DNA of 64,000 bases from Sphingomonas aracearum (GTDB taxonomy: Bacteria; Pseudomonadota; Alphaproteobacteria; Sphingomonadales; Sphingomonadaceae): positions 186,001-250,000 of the forward strand of contig NZ_QQNB01000002.1 in the NCBI RefSeq assembly GCF_003345355.1, in the 5' to 3' direction. Shown piece by piece: positions 35,787 to 44,562 of this stretch. Both the position numbers and the translations under genes were made by a program. The stretch's first letter is position 1, and every line of letters starts with the position of its first letter. The notes below the pieces were generated by a model. That model worked only from the letters and a program-made list of their open reading frames with translations, made no database searches and was not told the DNA's origin.

Positions 35787-36095
35787 GAACGTGCGATCCG
35801 AAGGGAGAGGCGGATGTGCCCCCAGCGATATGTATGCCGCCCGGGCGGCGCGCCAAGGGCGGCGGCTTGCCAGCGGGCAGGCAAAAAGCTATGGGGCGGC
35901 GGTCCGGCGAGCGGTGTCTCGCGGAGGAAGGCGCGTGGAGCGATCCGTCGCGCCCTTTTCGCATTTGATCGGCGAACCTCCGTTGCTCCGCTTCAAGGGC
36001 GCCGTGCGGGCGTGGGGCCCGGGCGGCAGTTCGGCTTGAAGACCGCTGGAACCAACCAGCCGGCCGGCAAAATATCTGAGGACTTGAACCACTTT
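35787..36095. other. Intergenic region upstream of rpsA, 309 bp
   Basis: Lies between the divergent protease gene and rpsA, so it must hold both promoters and the rpsA leader. Open frames here are short, lack ribosome binding sites and are judged spurious. GAGGA at 36078-36082 is the likely rpsA ribosome binding site, with 13 bases to the ATG. No confident -35/-10 pair or S1-repressor structure could be assigned by eye. Confidence 0.55.
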
Positions 36096-37808
36096 ATGGC
36101 CACCATGGCACAACCCACCCGCGACGATTTCGCGGCCCTCCTGGAGCAGACGCTCGGCGACGCAGACGGCTTCGAAGGCCGCGTCGTGAAGGGCACCGTT
36201 ACCGGCATCGAGAACGATCTGGCCGTGATCGACGTGGGCCTGAAGAGCGAAGGCCGCGTGCCGCTGCGCGAGTTCGCGCCTGCGCCGGGCCAGAAGGCCG
36301 ACCTGAAGGTCGGTGACGAGGTCGAGGTTTACGTCGACCGCGTCGAGAACATGCATGGCGAAGCGATGCTGTCGCGCGACCGCGCGCGCCGCGAAGCCGC
36401 CTGGGACAATCTGGAAGCCGAGTTCGCCAAGTCGGCGCGCGTCGAGGGCACGATCTTCGGCCGCGTGAAGGGCGGCTTCACCGTCGACCTGAACGGCGCC
36501 GTGGCCTTCCTGCCGGGCTCGCAGGTCGATATCCGTCCGGTGCGCGACGTCACCCCGCTGATGGACATTCCGCAGCCGTTCCAGATCCTGAAGATGGACC
36601 GCAAGCGCGGCAACATCGTGGTGTCGCGCCGCGCCATCCTGGAGGAAACCCGCGCCGAGCAGCGTTCGGGCCTCATCATGAGCCTGGCCGAGGGCCAGAT
36701 CATCGACGGCGTCGTGAAGAACATCACCGATTACGGTGCGTTCGTGGACCTGGGCGGCATCGACGGCCTGCTGCACGTCACCGACCTCAGCTACAAGCGC
36801 GTGGCGCACCCGAGCGAAGTGCTCAACATCGGTGACACGGTGAAGGTGCAGATCATCCGCATCAACCGCGACACGCAGCGCATCTCGCTGGGCATGAAGC
36901 AGCTCGAGAGCGATCCGTGGGACGGCGCCGCGGCGAAGTACCCGGTCGGCGCCAAGCTGTCGGGCCGCGTGACCAACATCACCGAATACGGCGCGTTCGT
37001 CGAGCTGGAGCCGGGCATCGAGGGCCTCGTCCACGTGTCCGAGATGAGCTGGACCAAGAAGAACGTCCATCCGGGCAAGATCGTGTCGACCTCGCAGGAG
37101 GTGGACGTGGTGGTGCTCGAGGTCGATTCGGACAAGCGCCGCATCTCGCTGGGCCTCAAGCAGGCCGTGGGCAATCCGTGGGAGAGCTTCGCCGAAGCGC
37201 ACCCGGTCGGCTCCGTGGTCGAGGGCGAGGTCAAGAACTCCACCGAGTTCGGCCTGTTCATCGGCCTGGACAACGACGTGGACGGCATGGTTCACATGTC
37301 CGACATCGCCTGGGGCGTGTCGGGTGAGGACGCGCTCAACCTCCACCGCAAGGGCGAGACGGTGCAGGCCGTGGTTCTGGACATCGACGCCGAGAAGGAG
37401 CGCATCTCGCTCGGCATGAAGCAGCTGGAGCGCGGCGGCCCGGTGGCCGGCGGCATCTCGGCCGCGGGCGATCGCCTGAACAAGAACGCGGTCGTCACCG
37501 TGACCGTTCTCGAAGTCCGCGACGCGGGCCTCGAAGTGCAGGTGGGCGAGGACGGCGCGACCGGCTTCATCAAGCGCACCGATCTCGGCCGCGACCGCGA
37601 CGAGCAGCGTCCGGAGCGTTTCCAGGTCGGCCAGAAGTTCGACGCGATGGTGACCGGCTTCGATCGTTCCAAGAAGCCGACCTTCTCGGTCAAGGCGATG
37701 CAGGTCGCCGAGGAGAAGGCAGCGGTGGCGCAGTACGGCTCGTCCGACTCGGGCGCGTCGCTGGGCGACATCCTGGGCGAGGCGCTGAAGGCTCGCCAGA
37801 ACCGCTGA
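36096..37808 (+). CDS. rpsA: 30S ribosomal protein S1
   Basis: 570 residues containing six S1 (OB-fold) repeats over about residues 25-550. The repeats are visible as G.V......GAFV.L/G....GL.H.SE/D..W/Y (for example ITDYGAFVDLGGIDGLLHVTDLSYKR, FGLFIGLDNDVDGMVHMSDIAW). S1 binds mRNA at the 30S platform and enables initiation on structured or leader-poor messages. ATG at 36096 is chosen; a second ATG three codons later is possible. The usual cmk partner is not upstream here. A strong terminator follows, and ihfB lies 221 bp downstream, as in many proteobacteria. Confidence 0.96.
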   Translation: MATMAQPTRDDFAALLEQTLGDADGFEGRVVKGTVTGIENDLAVIDVGLKSEGRVPLREFAPAPGQKADLKVGDEVEVYVDRVENMHGEAMLSRDRARREAAWDNLEAEFAKSARVEGTIFGRVKGGFTVDLNGAVAFLPGSQVDIRPVRDVTPLMDIPQPFQILKMDRKRGNIVVSRRAILEETRAEQRSGLIMSLAEGQIIDGVVKNITDYGAFVDLGGIDGLLHVTDLSYKRVAHPSEVLNIGDTVKVQIIRINRDTQRISLGMKQLESDPWDGAAAKYPVGAKLSGRVTNITEYGAFVELEPGIEGLVHVSEMSWTKKNVHPGKIVSTSQEVDVVVLEVDSDKRRISLGLKQAVGNPWESFAEAHPVGSVVEGEVKNSTEFGLFIGLDNDVDGMVHMSDIAWGVSGEDALNLHRKGETVQAVVLDIDAEKERISLGMKQLERGGPVAGGISAAGDRLNKNAVVTVTVLEVRDAGLEVQVGEDGATGFIKRTDLGRDRDEQRPERFQVGQKFDAMVTGFDRSKKPTFSVKAMQVAEEKAAVAQYGSSDSGASLGDILGEALKARQNR

Positions 37809-37836
37809 TCGGCGGTTTCCAGCCAGGTTGAAGCGA

Positions 37837-37868
37837 GGGGCGGGCCGCAAACCCGCCCCTTTCTTTTG
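37837..37868 (+). terminator. Rho-independent terminator of rpsA
   Basis: AGGGGCGGG (37837-37845), loop CCGCAAA, CCCGCCCCT (37853-37861), then TTCTTTT. A perfect 9-bp GC-rich stem with a T-rich tail. Confidence 0.92.
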
Positions 37869-38029
37869 TGTTCACTTCATTTTTTCGCCCAACCGACGCA
37901 ATTGCAGCATAGACGCCTCGCAATCTGCTATCGTGCCGAACTGGCCTGATGTAGATCACGGCGCATGCCGCCGATCTGGCGGCAAATGGTTGGCAGGACG
38001 CCACCGGCGAACGACGAGGATTTGGCGCA

Positions 38030-38308
38030 ATGATCCGTTCCGAACTGGTGCAACGATTGGCCGAGGAGAACCCGGATCTGTCGGCGCGCGACGTGGAGGC
38101 GATCGTTGCCGTGTTCTTCGACGAGATCACCCGCCGTCTGGCGGAAGGTGGCCGCGTGGAGCTGCGCGGCTTTGGCGCCTTTTCCACCCGCGCGCGCGAC
38201 GCACGGACCGGGCGCAATCCGCGCACCGGCGAAACCGTGGAAGTCAACGCCAAGCGCGTGCCGTATTTCAAGCCCGGCAAGGAAATGCGCCAGCGCCTGA
38301 ACGTCTGA
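38030..38308 (+). CDS. ihfB: Integration host factor subunit beta
   Basis: 92-residue DNA-bending protein of the HU/IHF family. The N-terminal helices ([18 protein letters not shown]) are typical of IHF-beta. The DNA-binding arm contains [11 protein letters not shown], and the C-terminus is [15 protein letters not shown]. It pairs with IHF-alpha, not encoded in this window, to bend DNA sharply at promoters, origins and recombination sites. It has its own promoter region after the rpsA terminator. Confidence 0.95.
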   Translation: MIRSELVQRLAEENPDLSARDVEAIVAVFFDEITRRLAEGGRVELRGFGAFSTRARDARTGRNPRTGETVEVNAKRVPYFKPGKEMRQRLNV

Positions 38309-38347
38309 CGACAACGGACACGCCTTCGCGCTTGCGGAGGTCCTTGC

Positions 38348-38376
38348 TTGACGCTGCCGCCGCTCTGCGCTTCACG
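38348..38376 (+). promoter_or_regulatory. Candidate promoter of tRNA-Leu
   Basis: TTGACG (38348-38353), 17-base spacer, TTCACG (38371-38376), ending ten bases before the tRNA 5' end. The -35 is good and the -10 poor. Confidence 0.4.
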
Positions 38377-38386
38377 GCGGGCAGCT

Positions 38387-38472
38387 GCGGATGTGGCGAA
38401 ACTGGTAGACGCACGGGACTTAAAATCCCTCGCCCCATGGGCATGCGGGTTCGAGTCCCGCCATCCGCACCA
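38387..38472 (+). tRNA. tRNA-Leu (anticodon UAA)
   Basis: Cloverleaf of 86 nt with encoded CCA. Acceptor arms GCGGATG (38387-38393) and CATCCGC (38462-38468), followed by discriminator A and CCA. The anticodon loop CTTAAAA gives UAA. A long variable arm and the GGTTCGAGTCCC T-arm are typical of class II tRNA-Leu. Confidence 0.96.
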
Positions 38473-38525
38473 TTGCCGCCGCGCCTCTGGCGCCCGGCGC
38501 TTCGGCACGCTAGCTCTCCTTCCCG

Positions 38526-39971
38526 ATGGTCCGCGTTCTTGCCCTTGCCTGCCTGCTCCTGCTGATCGGCGGATGCGACCGGCGTCGGGATGCCGGCGCG
38601 GTGGTGGTCAGCGCGCCCGGCGCGGCGCGGCTGATCGACTTCGGTCGGGTGCCGACCGATCCCGCCGCGCGGCTGTTCACCGATGCCACCGCGCAAGGCC
38701 TGGTGCGCTTCGATGCGGCCGGCGGCATCGAACCGGGGCTGGCCGAGCGCTGGATCGTCACGGATGAGGGCACCAGTTATATCTTCCGCCTGCGGGAGGC
38801 GAACTGGTCCGATGGCTCCCCGGTCACCGCTGCCCAGATCGTCTCCATTCTGCGGCGTCGCGTGTCGGCCGGCGAACGCAATCCGCTGAAGCCGTTCCTC
38901 ACCGCCATCGACGAGATCGTCGAGATGACGCCGGAGGTGATCGAGGTGCGCCTCCTCAGGCCGCGGCCCGATCTCCTGAAGCTGTTCGCGCAGCCGGAAC
39001 TGGCGCTGGTGCGGCTCGCCCGGCCATCCGGCTCCGGCCCGTTTCGCGACGCACCGTCCGCCCGCTCCGCGGTCCTGCTGCGCCCGGTGCCCGATCGCAA
39101 CCGCGATCCGGATGCCCAGGCGCCCGACGCGCGCGACGACGTACGCCTGGTCGGCGAGCGCACCGCCAAGGGACTGGCGCGGTTCGCGGCGGGCCGGTCC
39201 GACATGGTGACCGGCGGCACCTTTGCCGATTACCCGCTGGTCGCCGCCGCCGCCATCGCGCCGGCCAACCAGCGGCTCGATCCGGCGGTCGGCCTGTTCG
39301 GCCTGGCCATTGCCGAGCGCACCGGCTTTCTGGCCGACCCTGCCGGGCGTTCCGCGATAGCCGCCGCCTTCAACCGCCCTGCGCTGGCTGCCGCCTTCAC
39401 CTCCGACTGGCAGGTGGCGGACCAGATCCTGCCGGACCAGCTCGACTCCGCCGCCCTGCCCGCCCGCGGCGACTGGGCCGCGCTGTCCACCGACGACCGG
39501 CTCGCCGCGGCCCAGACCCGCGTGGCGGCCTGGCTCACCGCGCAGGGGCCGATCACCCTGCGCATCGCGCTGCCCGACGGGCCGGGCGCGACCGTGCTGT
39601 TCGGTTCGCTCGCGCGCGACCTGCGCCAGATCGGCATTGCCAGCATCCGCGTGCCCGTGGACGCCGCCGCCGACCTGCGCCTGGTCGATGCCGTGGCGCC
39701 CTATGACAGCGCCCGCTGGTATCTCGCCACCGCCTGCCAGCCGTGCAGCCCCGAGGCCGAGGCGGCGCTCGTCGCCGCGCGCGACGCGCCCAGCCTTGCC
39801 GAGCGCGGGCGGCGGATCGCGGAGGCCGATGCCGCGCTTGCGGCGGACGGCGCGTTCATCCCGCTGGCGCGGCCCCTGCGCTGGTCGGTGGTGGCGCTGC
39901 GGCTGCGTGCCTGGCAACCGAACGCCCGGGCGTGGCACCCGTTGAATCGCCTGCGCGGCACTCCCAACTAG
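38526..39971 (+). CDS. Peptide ABC transporter substrate-binding lipoprotein
   Basis: 481 residues of the SBP_bac_5 (DppA/OppA) family. The N-terminus MVRVLALACLLLLIGGC is a lipoprotein signal, with Cys17 as the lipid-modified residue. The body has the family pattern TAQGLVRFDAAGGIEPGLAERW and YIFRLREANWSDGSPVTA, which marks the first lobe. The mature protein is periplasmic, tethered to a membrane. No permease or ATPase genes adjoin it, so it may feed a transporter elsewhere or be an orphan. DUF4112 follows 5 bp downstream. Confidence 0.87.
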   Translation: MVRVLALACLLLLIGGCDRRRDAGAVVVSAPGAARLIDFGRVPTDPAARLFTDATAQGLVRFDAAGGIEPGLAERWIVTDEGTSYIFRLREANWSDGSPVTAAQIVSILRRRVSAGERNPLKPFLTAIDEIVEMTPEVIEVRLLRPRPDLLKLFAQPELALVRLARPSGSGPFRDAPSARSAVLLRPVPDRNRDPDAQAPDARDDVRLVGERTAKGLARFAAGRSDMVTGGTFADYPLVAAAAIAPANQRLDPAVGLFGLAIAERTGFLADPAGRSAIAAAFNRPALAAAFTSDWQVADQILPDQLDSAALPARGDWAALSTDDRLAAAQTRVAAWLTAQGPITLRIALPDGPGATVLFGSLARDLRQIGIASIRVPVDAAADLRLVDAVAPYDSARWYLATACQPCSPEAEAALVAARDAPSLAERGRRIAEADAALAADGAFIPLARPLRWSVVALRLRAWQPNARAWHPLNRLRGTPN

Positions 39972-39976
39972 ACGGC

Positions 39977-40414
39977 ATGGCCAACACCACGCGCATCCCG
40001 GACGATCTGTTGAGCAAGATGGGCGGCAAGCTGCCCCTGGGCCGGGATGCCGCCGCGGTGCGGGCGCGGGTGGAGGCAATGGAGCGCGTGCTGGAAGGCC
40101 TGTTCACCGTGCCGGGCACGCAGCGCAAGTTCGGCCTCGACGTGATCCTGGACTTCATTCCGGTGGGTGGCACCACCGTTGCCGCGGCCATGGGTGCCTG
40201 GCTGGCCTGGGAGGCACGCAACCTCGGCATGTCGAAGGTGCAGATCGCGCGCATGTTCGGCAATGTCGGCGTGGACTTCGCGCTGGGCCTCATCCCCTTT
40301 GTCGGCGCCGTGCCGGACTTCTTCTTTCGGTCGAATACGCGCAACGTCCGCATCATCAAGCGCTATCTGGATAAGCATCACCCGGCGACGGCGACCATCG
40401 ATCCGCGCCGCTAA
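39977..40414 (+). CDS. DUF4112 family membrane protein
   Basis: 145 residues. The hallmark of DUF4112 is visible: FGLDVILDFIPVGGTTVAAAMGAWLAW followed by FALGLIPFVGAVPDFFFRSN. Two hydrophobic segments suggest a membrane-associated protein. Function of the family is unknown. The ATG is 5 bp after the stop of the binding-protein gene, so the two probably share a transcript. Confidence 0.87.
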   Translation: MANTTRIPDDLLSKMGGKLPLGRDAAAVRARVEAMERVLEGLFTVPGTQRKFGLDVILDFIPVGGTTVAAAMGAWLAWEARNLGMSKVQIARMFGNVGVDFALGLIPFVGAVPDFFFRSNTRNVRIIKRYLDKHHPATATIDPRR

Positions 40415-40470
40415 CGCCGCGCCATCTACGGGCTGGACACGGCCGGGCTGTGCGGGCACAAAGATCGCGC

Positions 40471-40515
40471 ATGCGCACCGACGCCCTTCTTCTGCTGCGA
40501 CTTATCCGCCCTTAG
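40471..40515 (+). CDS. Leucine operon leader peptide
   Basis: 14 codons, MRTDALLLLRLIRP, then TAG; five of fourteen residues are leucine, in a block read as CTT CTT CTG CTG CGA CTT. It lies 87 bp upstream of leuA. The stop codon lies in the left arm of an 11-bp inverted repeat. This is the arrangement of transcription-attenuation leaders: ribosome stalling at leucine codons when Leu-tRNA is scarce would change RNA folding. Ribosome binding site is weak. Confidence 0.75.
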   Translation: MRTDALLLLRLIRP

Positions 40516-40559
40516 GCGGTGTTTCCTCCGTGCGCCCCGCGCCGGGCTCCGCCTAAGGG
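40509..40559 (+). promoter_or_regulatory. Attenuator hairpin upstream of leuA
   Basis: CCCTTAGGCGG (40509-40519) and CCGCCTAAGGG (40549-40559) form a perfect 11-bp stem around a GC-rich loop that may fold further. The left arm overlaps the leader stop codon. There is no T-run after the stem, so if it stops transcription it would be atypical or need Rho; an anti-terminator partner was not identified with certainty. Confidence 0.65.
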
Positions 40560-40602
40560 CAAGCTTCGACCAGACAGACGAACCGCTTTCCTGCGAGGCC
40601 CC

Positions 40603-42270
40603 ATGCTGCGCGATCCTTCGACCAAGTACCGCCCCTTCCCGCCCGTCGCCCTGCCCGATCGCCAATGGCCCGGCCGCACCATCACCAAGGCGCCCCGTTG
40701 GCTTTCCACCGACCTTCGCGACGGCAACCAGGCGCTGATCGATCCGATGGACGGGGAGAAGAAGCGGCGCTTCTTCGACCTCCTCGTCAAGGTGGGCATC
40801 AAGGAGATCGAGGTCGGCTTTCCGAGCGCCGGGGCGACGGAGTTCGACTTCATCTCCGGCCTCGTCCGCTCCGGCTGCGTGCCGGACGATGTGACGGTGC
40901 AGGTGCTCACCCAGTCCCGGCGCGACCTGATCGAGACGAGCTTCGAGAGCCTGCGCGGCAGCCCACGCGCGATCGTGCACCTCTACAACGCGGTATCACC
41001 CGCATGGCGGCGCATCGTGTTCGGCATGAGCCGCGAGGAAGTGAAGGCCATCGCGGTCGAGGGCGCCAGCATCCTGCGCGACTGCGCCGCCGCGCAGCCC
41101 GGCACCGACTGGCAGTTCGAATATTCGCCCGAGACTTTCTCCACCGCCGAACTGGATTTCAGCCTGGAGGTCTGCGCCGCGGTGATGGACGTGCTGCGGC
41201 CAACCGCCGACCAGCCGCTGATCCTCAACCTGCCGGCGACGGTCGAGTGCGCGACGCCCAACGTCTATGCCGACCAGATCGAATATTTCTGCCGCAACAT
41301 CCCCAACCGGGAGGCGGTGGTCATCTCCCTGCACACCCACAACGACCGGGGCACCGGCGTGGCGGCGGCGGAGCTCGGCATCATGGCCGGCGCGGACCGG
41401 GTGGAGGGCTGCCTGCTCGGCAATGGCGAGCGGACCGGCAATTGCGACCTGGTGACAGTCGCCCTCAACATGTACACGCAAGGCGTTGATCCGCAGCTCG
41501 ATTTTTCGGACATCGACGCGATCATCAACACCGTCACCTATTGCAACCAGCTGCCGGTGCACCCGCGCACGCCCTATGCCGGCGACCTCGTCTTCACCGC
41601 CTTTTCCGGCAGCCACCAGGACGCGATCAAGAAGGGTTTCGCCGCGCAGGGCACGCGCAACGACGGGCTGTGGGAGGTTCCCTACCTGCCGATCGACCCC
41701 GCGGATCTCGGCCGCAGCTACGAGGCGGTGATCCGCGTCAATTCGCAGTCCGGCAAGGGCGGTGTCGCCTGGGTGATCGAGCAGGACAAGGGCCTGAAGC
41801 TGCCCAAGCGCCTCCAAGCCGATTTCAGCCGCCACGTCCAGGCGCTGGCCGACGAGACCAGCCGGGAACTGAACGCCGACGACATCTGGAACCGGTTCGA
41901 GGCGACCTATCTCGCCAAGACCGACGATCGCTTTGCGCTGGTCGACTATCACGAAAGCGGCTCTGCCGGCGATCGGGTGTTCGTCGGCCGCGTGTCGATG
42001 GGCGGGGAGGAGCAATCGATCTCCGGGCGCGGCAACGGCCTCATCTCCGGCGTGATCGCCGCGCTGGGCGAAAGCACCGGCCCGGCGCTCGACGTGGTGG
42101 ATTATTCGGAGCACGCCATCGGCCATGGCGCGGACGCCCAGGCGGCGGCCTATGTGGAGTGCCGAACGGATGACGGGCGCACCGTCTTCGGCGTCGGCAT
42201 CGACGCGGACGTGGCGACCGCCAGCGTGCGCGCGGTGCTCAGCGCGGCGAACGTGGCGGTTCGCGGCTGA
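40603..42270 (+). CDS. leuA: 2-isopropylmalate synthase
   Basis: 555 residues, the long (LeuA type 2) form. It condenses acetyl-CoA and 2-oxoisovalerate in the first committed step of leucine synthesis. The HMGL-like TIM barrel carries [15 protein letters not shown] near the N-terminus and [14 protein letters not shown] with metal-binding His residues. The C-terminal LeuA dimer domain (about 430-555) provides leucine feedback inhibition. The ATG at 40603 is preferred over an upstream frame because it follows GCGAGG and starts the conserved [15 protein letters not shown] segment. Expression is probably controlled by the leader peptide upstream. Confidence 0.94.
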   Translation: MLRDPSTKYRPFPPVALPDRQWPGRTITKAPRWLSTDLRDGNQALIDPMDGEKKRRFFDLLVKVGIKEIEVGFPSAGATEFDFISGLVRSGCVPDDVTVQVLTQSRRDLIETSFESLRGSPRAIVHLYNAVSPAWRRIVFGMSREEVKAIAVEGASILRDCAAAQPGTDWQFEYSPETFSTAELDFSLEVCAAVMDVLRPTADQPLILNLPATVECATPNVYADQIEYFCRNIPNREAVVISLHTHNDRGTGVAAAELGIMAGADRVEGCLLGNGERTGNCDLVTVALNMYTQGVDPQLDFSDIDAIINTVTYCNQLPVHPRTPYAGDLVFTAFSGSHQDAIKKGFAAQGTRNDGLWEVPYLPIDPADLGRSYEAVIRVNSQSGKGGVAWVIEQDKGLKLPKRLQADFSRHVQALADETSRELNADDIWNRFEATYLAKTDDRFALVDYHESGSAGDRVFVGRVSMGGEEQSISGRGNGLISGVIAALGESTGPALDVVDYSEHAIGHGADAQAAAYVECRTDDGRTVFGVGIDADVATASVRAVLSAANVAVRG

Positions 42271-42298
42271 AAACCGCCCCCCGCCTGGTCAGGGGCGG
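42270..42298 (-). terminator. Terminator of the folE-folB run, overlapping both stop codons
   Basis: Minus strand: CCGCCCC (42298-42292) pairs with GGGGCGG (42280-42274), then TTTT (42273-42270). The structure covers the folB stop and the end of leuA, so it may end transcription from both sides. Confidence 0.7.
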
Positions 42299-42639
42299 AC
42301 CACCTCGCAGCCGATCGCGGCGTCCGGGTAGACGTCCGGCTTGGTGGACCGCACCCGCACCTGGCGGATGCGGGTGTCGGAAAGCGCAAGCTCGGCGATG
42401 GCATCGCACAGCGTTTCCTGAAGGTTGAAGTGGCGCTCGGCCGCCAGCGCGAGAATGCCGGTGCGGACGAAGTCGTAATCTGCGACCTCCTCGATCGCAT
42501 CCTCGCGCGGCGCCCGCGGGTAGGTGGCGGTGAGCGCCACGTCGATCAGCACGCGCTGCGGCGCCGAGCGCTCGGCGGGGTGGATGCCCATTCGCATCCG
42601 GACGGCCAGCCGTTCGAGATGGATCACATAGTCAGGCAT
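42289..42639 (-). CDS. folB: Dihydroneopterin aldolase
   Basis: 116 residues. The family pattern is visible: IHLERLAVRMRMGIHPAER, then RVLIDVALTATYP, and ADYDFVRTGILALAAERHFNLQETLCDAIA with the conserved ETL(C/A) Glu. FolB cleaves dihydroneopterin to hydroxymethyl-dihydropterin and glycolaldehyde in folate synthesis, and can epimerise dihydroneopterin to dihydromonapterin. The start overlaps the end of the pteridine-reductase-like gene by 8 nt, so it is the last gene of a folE-SDR-folB unit. Confidence 0.92.
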   Translation of the reverse strand: MPDYVIHLERLAVRMRMGIHPAERSAPQRVLIDVALTATYPRAPREDAIEEVADYDFVRTGILALAAERHFNLQETLCDAIAELALSDTRIRQVRVRSTKPDVYPDAAIGCEVVRP

Positions 42640-43381
42640 CCGCCCGTCCCTCGAACATCACGTCGCCCTCCCGCTTGAGGAACCGCTGGCCGCTGTCCAC
42701 GAACAGGGTCTGGCCGGTGACGGACCGTGCCCCAAGCAGGTAGACGACCGCCGCGGCGACCTGTTCCGCCCCCACTTCGCGGTGCAGGAGGTTGCGGGTG
42801 GCGGTGTCGGCAAACTCCGCCGCGCTCTGGTCGCCGCTCGGCAGGGTCAGCCCCGGCGCGACGGCATTCACCCGCACGCGCGGTGCCAGCGCCTGCGCCA
42901 GCAGGGTCGTGGCGCCCTCCAGCGCGACCTTGGTCAACGTGTAGGAGAAGAAATCGGGATTGGGGTTGGCGACCTTCTGGTCGAGCAGATTGACCACTGC
43001 CCCGCCCTCGGGCGCCTCCTGCCGCGCCAGCGCCTCGGCGAGCCGCACCGGCGCCAGCGTGTTCACGGCATAAAGCCGCGCCGCCAGCGAAACGTCCACC
43101 TGCGGCGGCCGGTCGAACTCGAACAGCGAGGCCGAGTTGACCAGCCCCAGGATCGGCTCGCCCGCCGCCGCCACGGCGCGGCCAAACAGCGCGTCCAGGC
43201 CCGCCAGATCGGCAAGATCGCCCCGCACCGTCGCCCCGCCGATCTCCCCCGCCAGTGCAGCGGCTTCCTCCGAAGAGCGGTTGTGGTGGATGACCACCCG
43301 AAATCCGGCCGCCGCCACCGCCCGCGCGATCGCCGCGCCGAGCCGCCTGCCGCCGCCGGTCACGAGCACCGCGCCGGGCAT
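42632..43381 (-). CDS. Pteridine reductase-like SDR (FolM/PTR1 type)
   Basis: 249-residue short-chain dehydrogenase. The cofactor motif is TGGGRRLGAAIA: the TGxxxRxG form typical of pteridine reductases rather than TGxxxGxG. VIHHNRSSEEA follows, with NRS for NADPH binding. The catalytic region is YTLTKVALEGAT (Tyr-x3-Lys). Position between folE and folB strengthens a role in reducing dihydromonapterin or dihydrofolate (FolM-like). The start is in a TGATG overlap with the folE stop. Which pterin it prefers is inference. Confidence 0.83.
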   Translation of the reverse strand: MPGAVLVTGGGRRLGAAIARAVAAAGFRVVIHHNRSSEEAAALAGEIGGATVRGDLADLAGLDALFGRAVAAAGEPILGLVNSASLFEFDRPPQVDVSLAARLYAVNTLAPVRLAEALARQEAPEGGAVVNLLDQKVANPNPDFFSYTLTKVALEGATTLLAQALAPRVRVNAVAPGLTLPSGDQSAAEFADTATRNLLHREVGAEQVAAAVVYLLGARSVTGQTLFVDSGQRFLKREGDVMFEGRADA

Positions 43382-44004
43382 CAGAAGCCCATCAGCGCCA
43401 GCACTTCCTTGCGGCTGCGCTCGTCCTCGCGAAACACGCCCATCATCCGGCTGGTGACCATGCCGACGCCCGGCGTGCGCACCCCGCGCGCGGTCATGCA
43501 GGCATGGCTCGCCTCGATCACCACGGCCACCCCCTGCGGCTTGAGCTGCGCCCAGATGCAGTCGGCGACCTGCGCCGTCAGCCGTTCCTGCACCTGAAGC
43601 CGCCGGGCAAAGCCGTGCAGCACGCGCGCGAGCTTGGAGATGCCGACCACGCGGTCGCGCGGCAGATAGGCGATGTGCGCCTTGCCGATGATCGGCGCCA
43701 TGTGGTGCTCGCAATGCGACTGGAACGGGATGTCCTTCAGCAGCACGATCTCGTCATAGCCGCCCACCTCCTCGAACACGCGCGACAGGTGGATCGCCGG
43801 ATCCTCGCCATAGCCCTGGCAATATTCCTTCCACGCGCGCGCCACCCGCTGCGGCGTGTCGAGCAGGCCCTCCCGCGACGGCTCGTCGCCGGCCCAGCGG
43901 ATCAGCGTGCGGATCGCCTCCGCCACCTCTTCCGGCACGGGCAGCTTGGGCGGCGGGCCCACGATGTCGCCCGAGTCCAGCGCACCATCCTCTTCGTCGA
44001 TCAT
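43381..44004 (-). CDS. folE: GTP cyclohydrolase I
   Basis: 207 residues. Converts GTP to dihydroneopterin triphosphate, the first step to folate and monapterin. Zinc ligands are visible in [20 protein letters not shown] and in [37 protein letters not shown] is the GTP-binding core helix. The start at MIDEEDG is chosen because it follows AGGCAGGG and because upstream residues look like untranslated leader. It is the first gene of the folE-SDR-folB run, coupled by overlaps. Confidence 0.95.
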   Translation of the reverse strand: MIDEEDGALDSGDIVGPPPKLPVPEEVAEAIRTLIRWAGDEPSREGLLDTPQRVARAWKEYCQGYGEDPAIHLSRVFEEVGGYDEIVLLKDIPFQSHCEHHMAPIIGKAHIAYLPRDRVVGISKLARVLHGFARRLQVQERLTAQVADCIWAQLKPQGVAVVIEASHACMTARGVRTPGVGMVTSRMMGVFREDERSRKEVLALMGF

Positions 44005-44156
44005 GGCCCTGCCTGTTCCATGCCGCAGGCCCGGATGCAACCACTGCGCACGCGGGAGCGTGACAACGCGGGCAAGGCAGCGCACAAGAGGGAGACGCCC
44101 GTCGAGGCGTGAACCCGATGCCGGTCGAACGGCACGCACAGGAAGGAATGAGTTAC

Positions 44157-44429
44157 ATGGCCAAGACCCCGACCACCGGTGCCAAGACGGGCGGCATCCA
44201 CGCCCCCGTGCAGCCTTCGGACGAGCTCGGCGCCGTCGTGGGCAAGGACAAGCTGCCGCGCAGCGAAGTCATCAGCAAGGTGTGGGAATATATCAAGGCC
44301 AACAACCTGCAGAACCCGGAAAACAAGCGGGAAATCCTCGCCGACGAGAAGCTGCAGAAGGTTTTCGGTCGCGACAAGGTGACCATGTTCGAGATGAACA
44401 AGTACATCTCGCAGCACGTAAAGGCCTGA
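44157..44429 (+). CDS. SWIB/MDM2 domain protein
   Basis: 90 residues. After about 20 residues of disordered Thr/Gly-rich sequence, a SWIB domain covers residues 20-88: [40 protein letters not shown] and [17 protein letters not shown]. In eukaryotes SWIB domains occur in chromatin remodelling factors and topoisomerases; bacterial single-domain versions are common in alphaproteobacteria and chlamydiae with little known role, possibly DNA binding. Ribosome binding site GGAAGG supports the ATG at 44157. A terminator follows. Confidence 0.93.
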   Translation: MAKTPTTGAKTGGIHAPVQPSDELGAVVGKDKLPRSEVISKVWEYIKANNLQNPENKREILADEKLQKVFGRDKVTMFEMNKYISQHVKA

Positions 44430-44434
44430 GGCCG

Positions 44435-44477
44435 GATCGGGCGTCGCGCGCGCAACCGCCGCGGCGCCCGATCTCCT
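44435..44477 (+). terminator. Terminator-like hairpin after the SWIB gene
   Basis: GATCGGGCG (44435-44443) and CGCCCGATC (44465-44473), a perfect 9-bp stem, followed by TCCTT. It is 5 bp after the SWIB stop. Confidence 0.65.
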
Positions 44478-44562
44478 TCGCCATGTTGGCCATCAGGCCC
44501 GCCGCGCTGCCGACTCGCTCGCAGGCGGCGCGTCCGATCGGATGGCATTTTCAGGAGCGCCG

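Noticed and set aside
35178..36095. Upstream extension of the rpsA frame by about 300 codons
   Set aside because: It lies antisense to the protease gene and has no S1 similarity. The conserved N-terminus of S1 begins at 36096.
40549..40570. Canonical intrinsic terminator in the leuA leader
   Set aside because: The hairpin is strong but followed by CAAGCTT, with no T-run. It is reported as an attenuator hairpin only.
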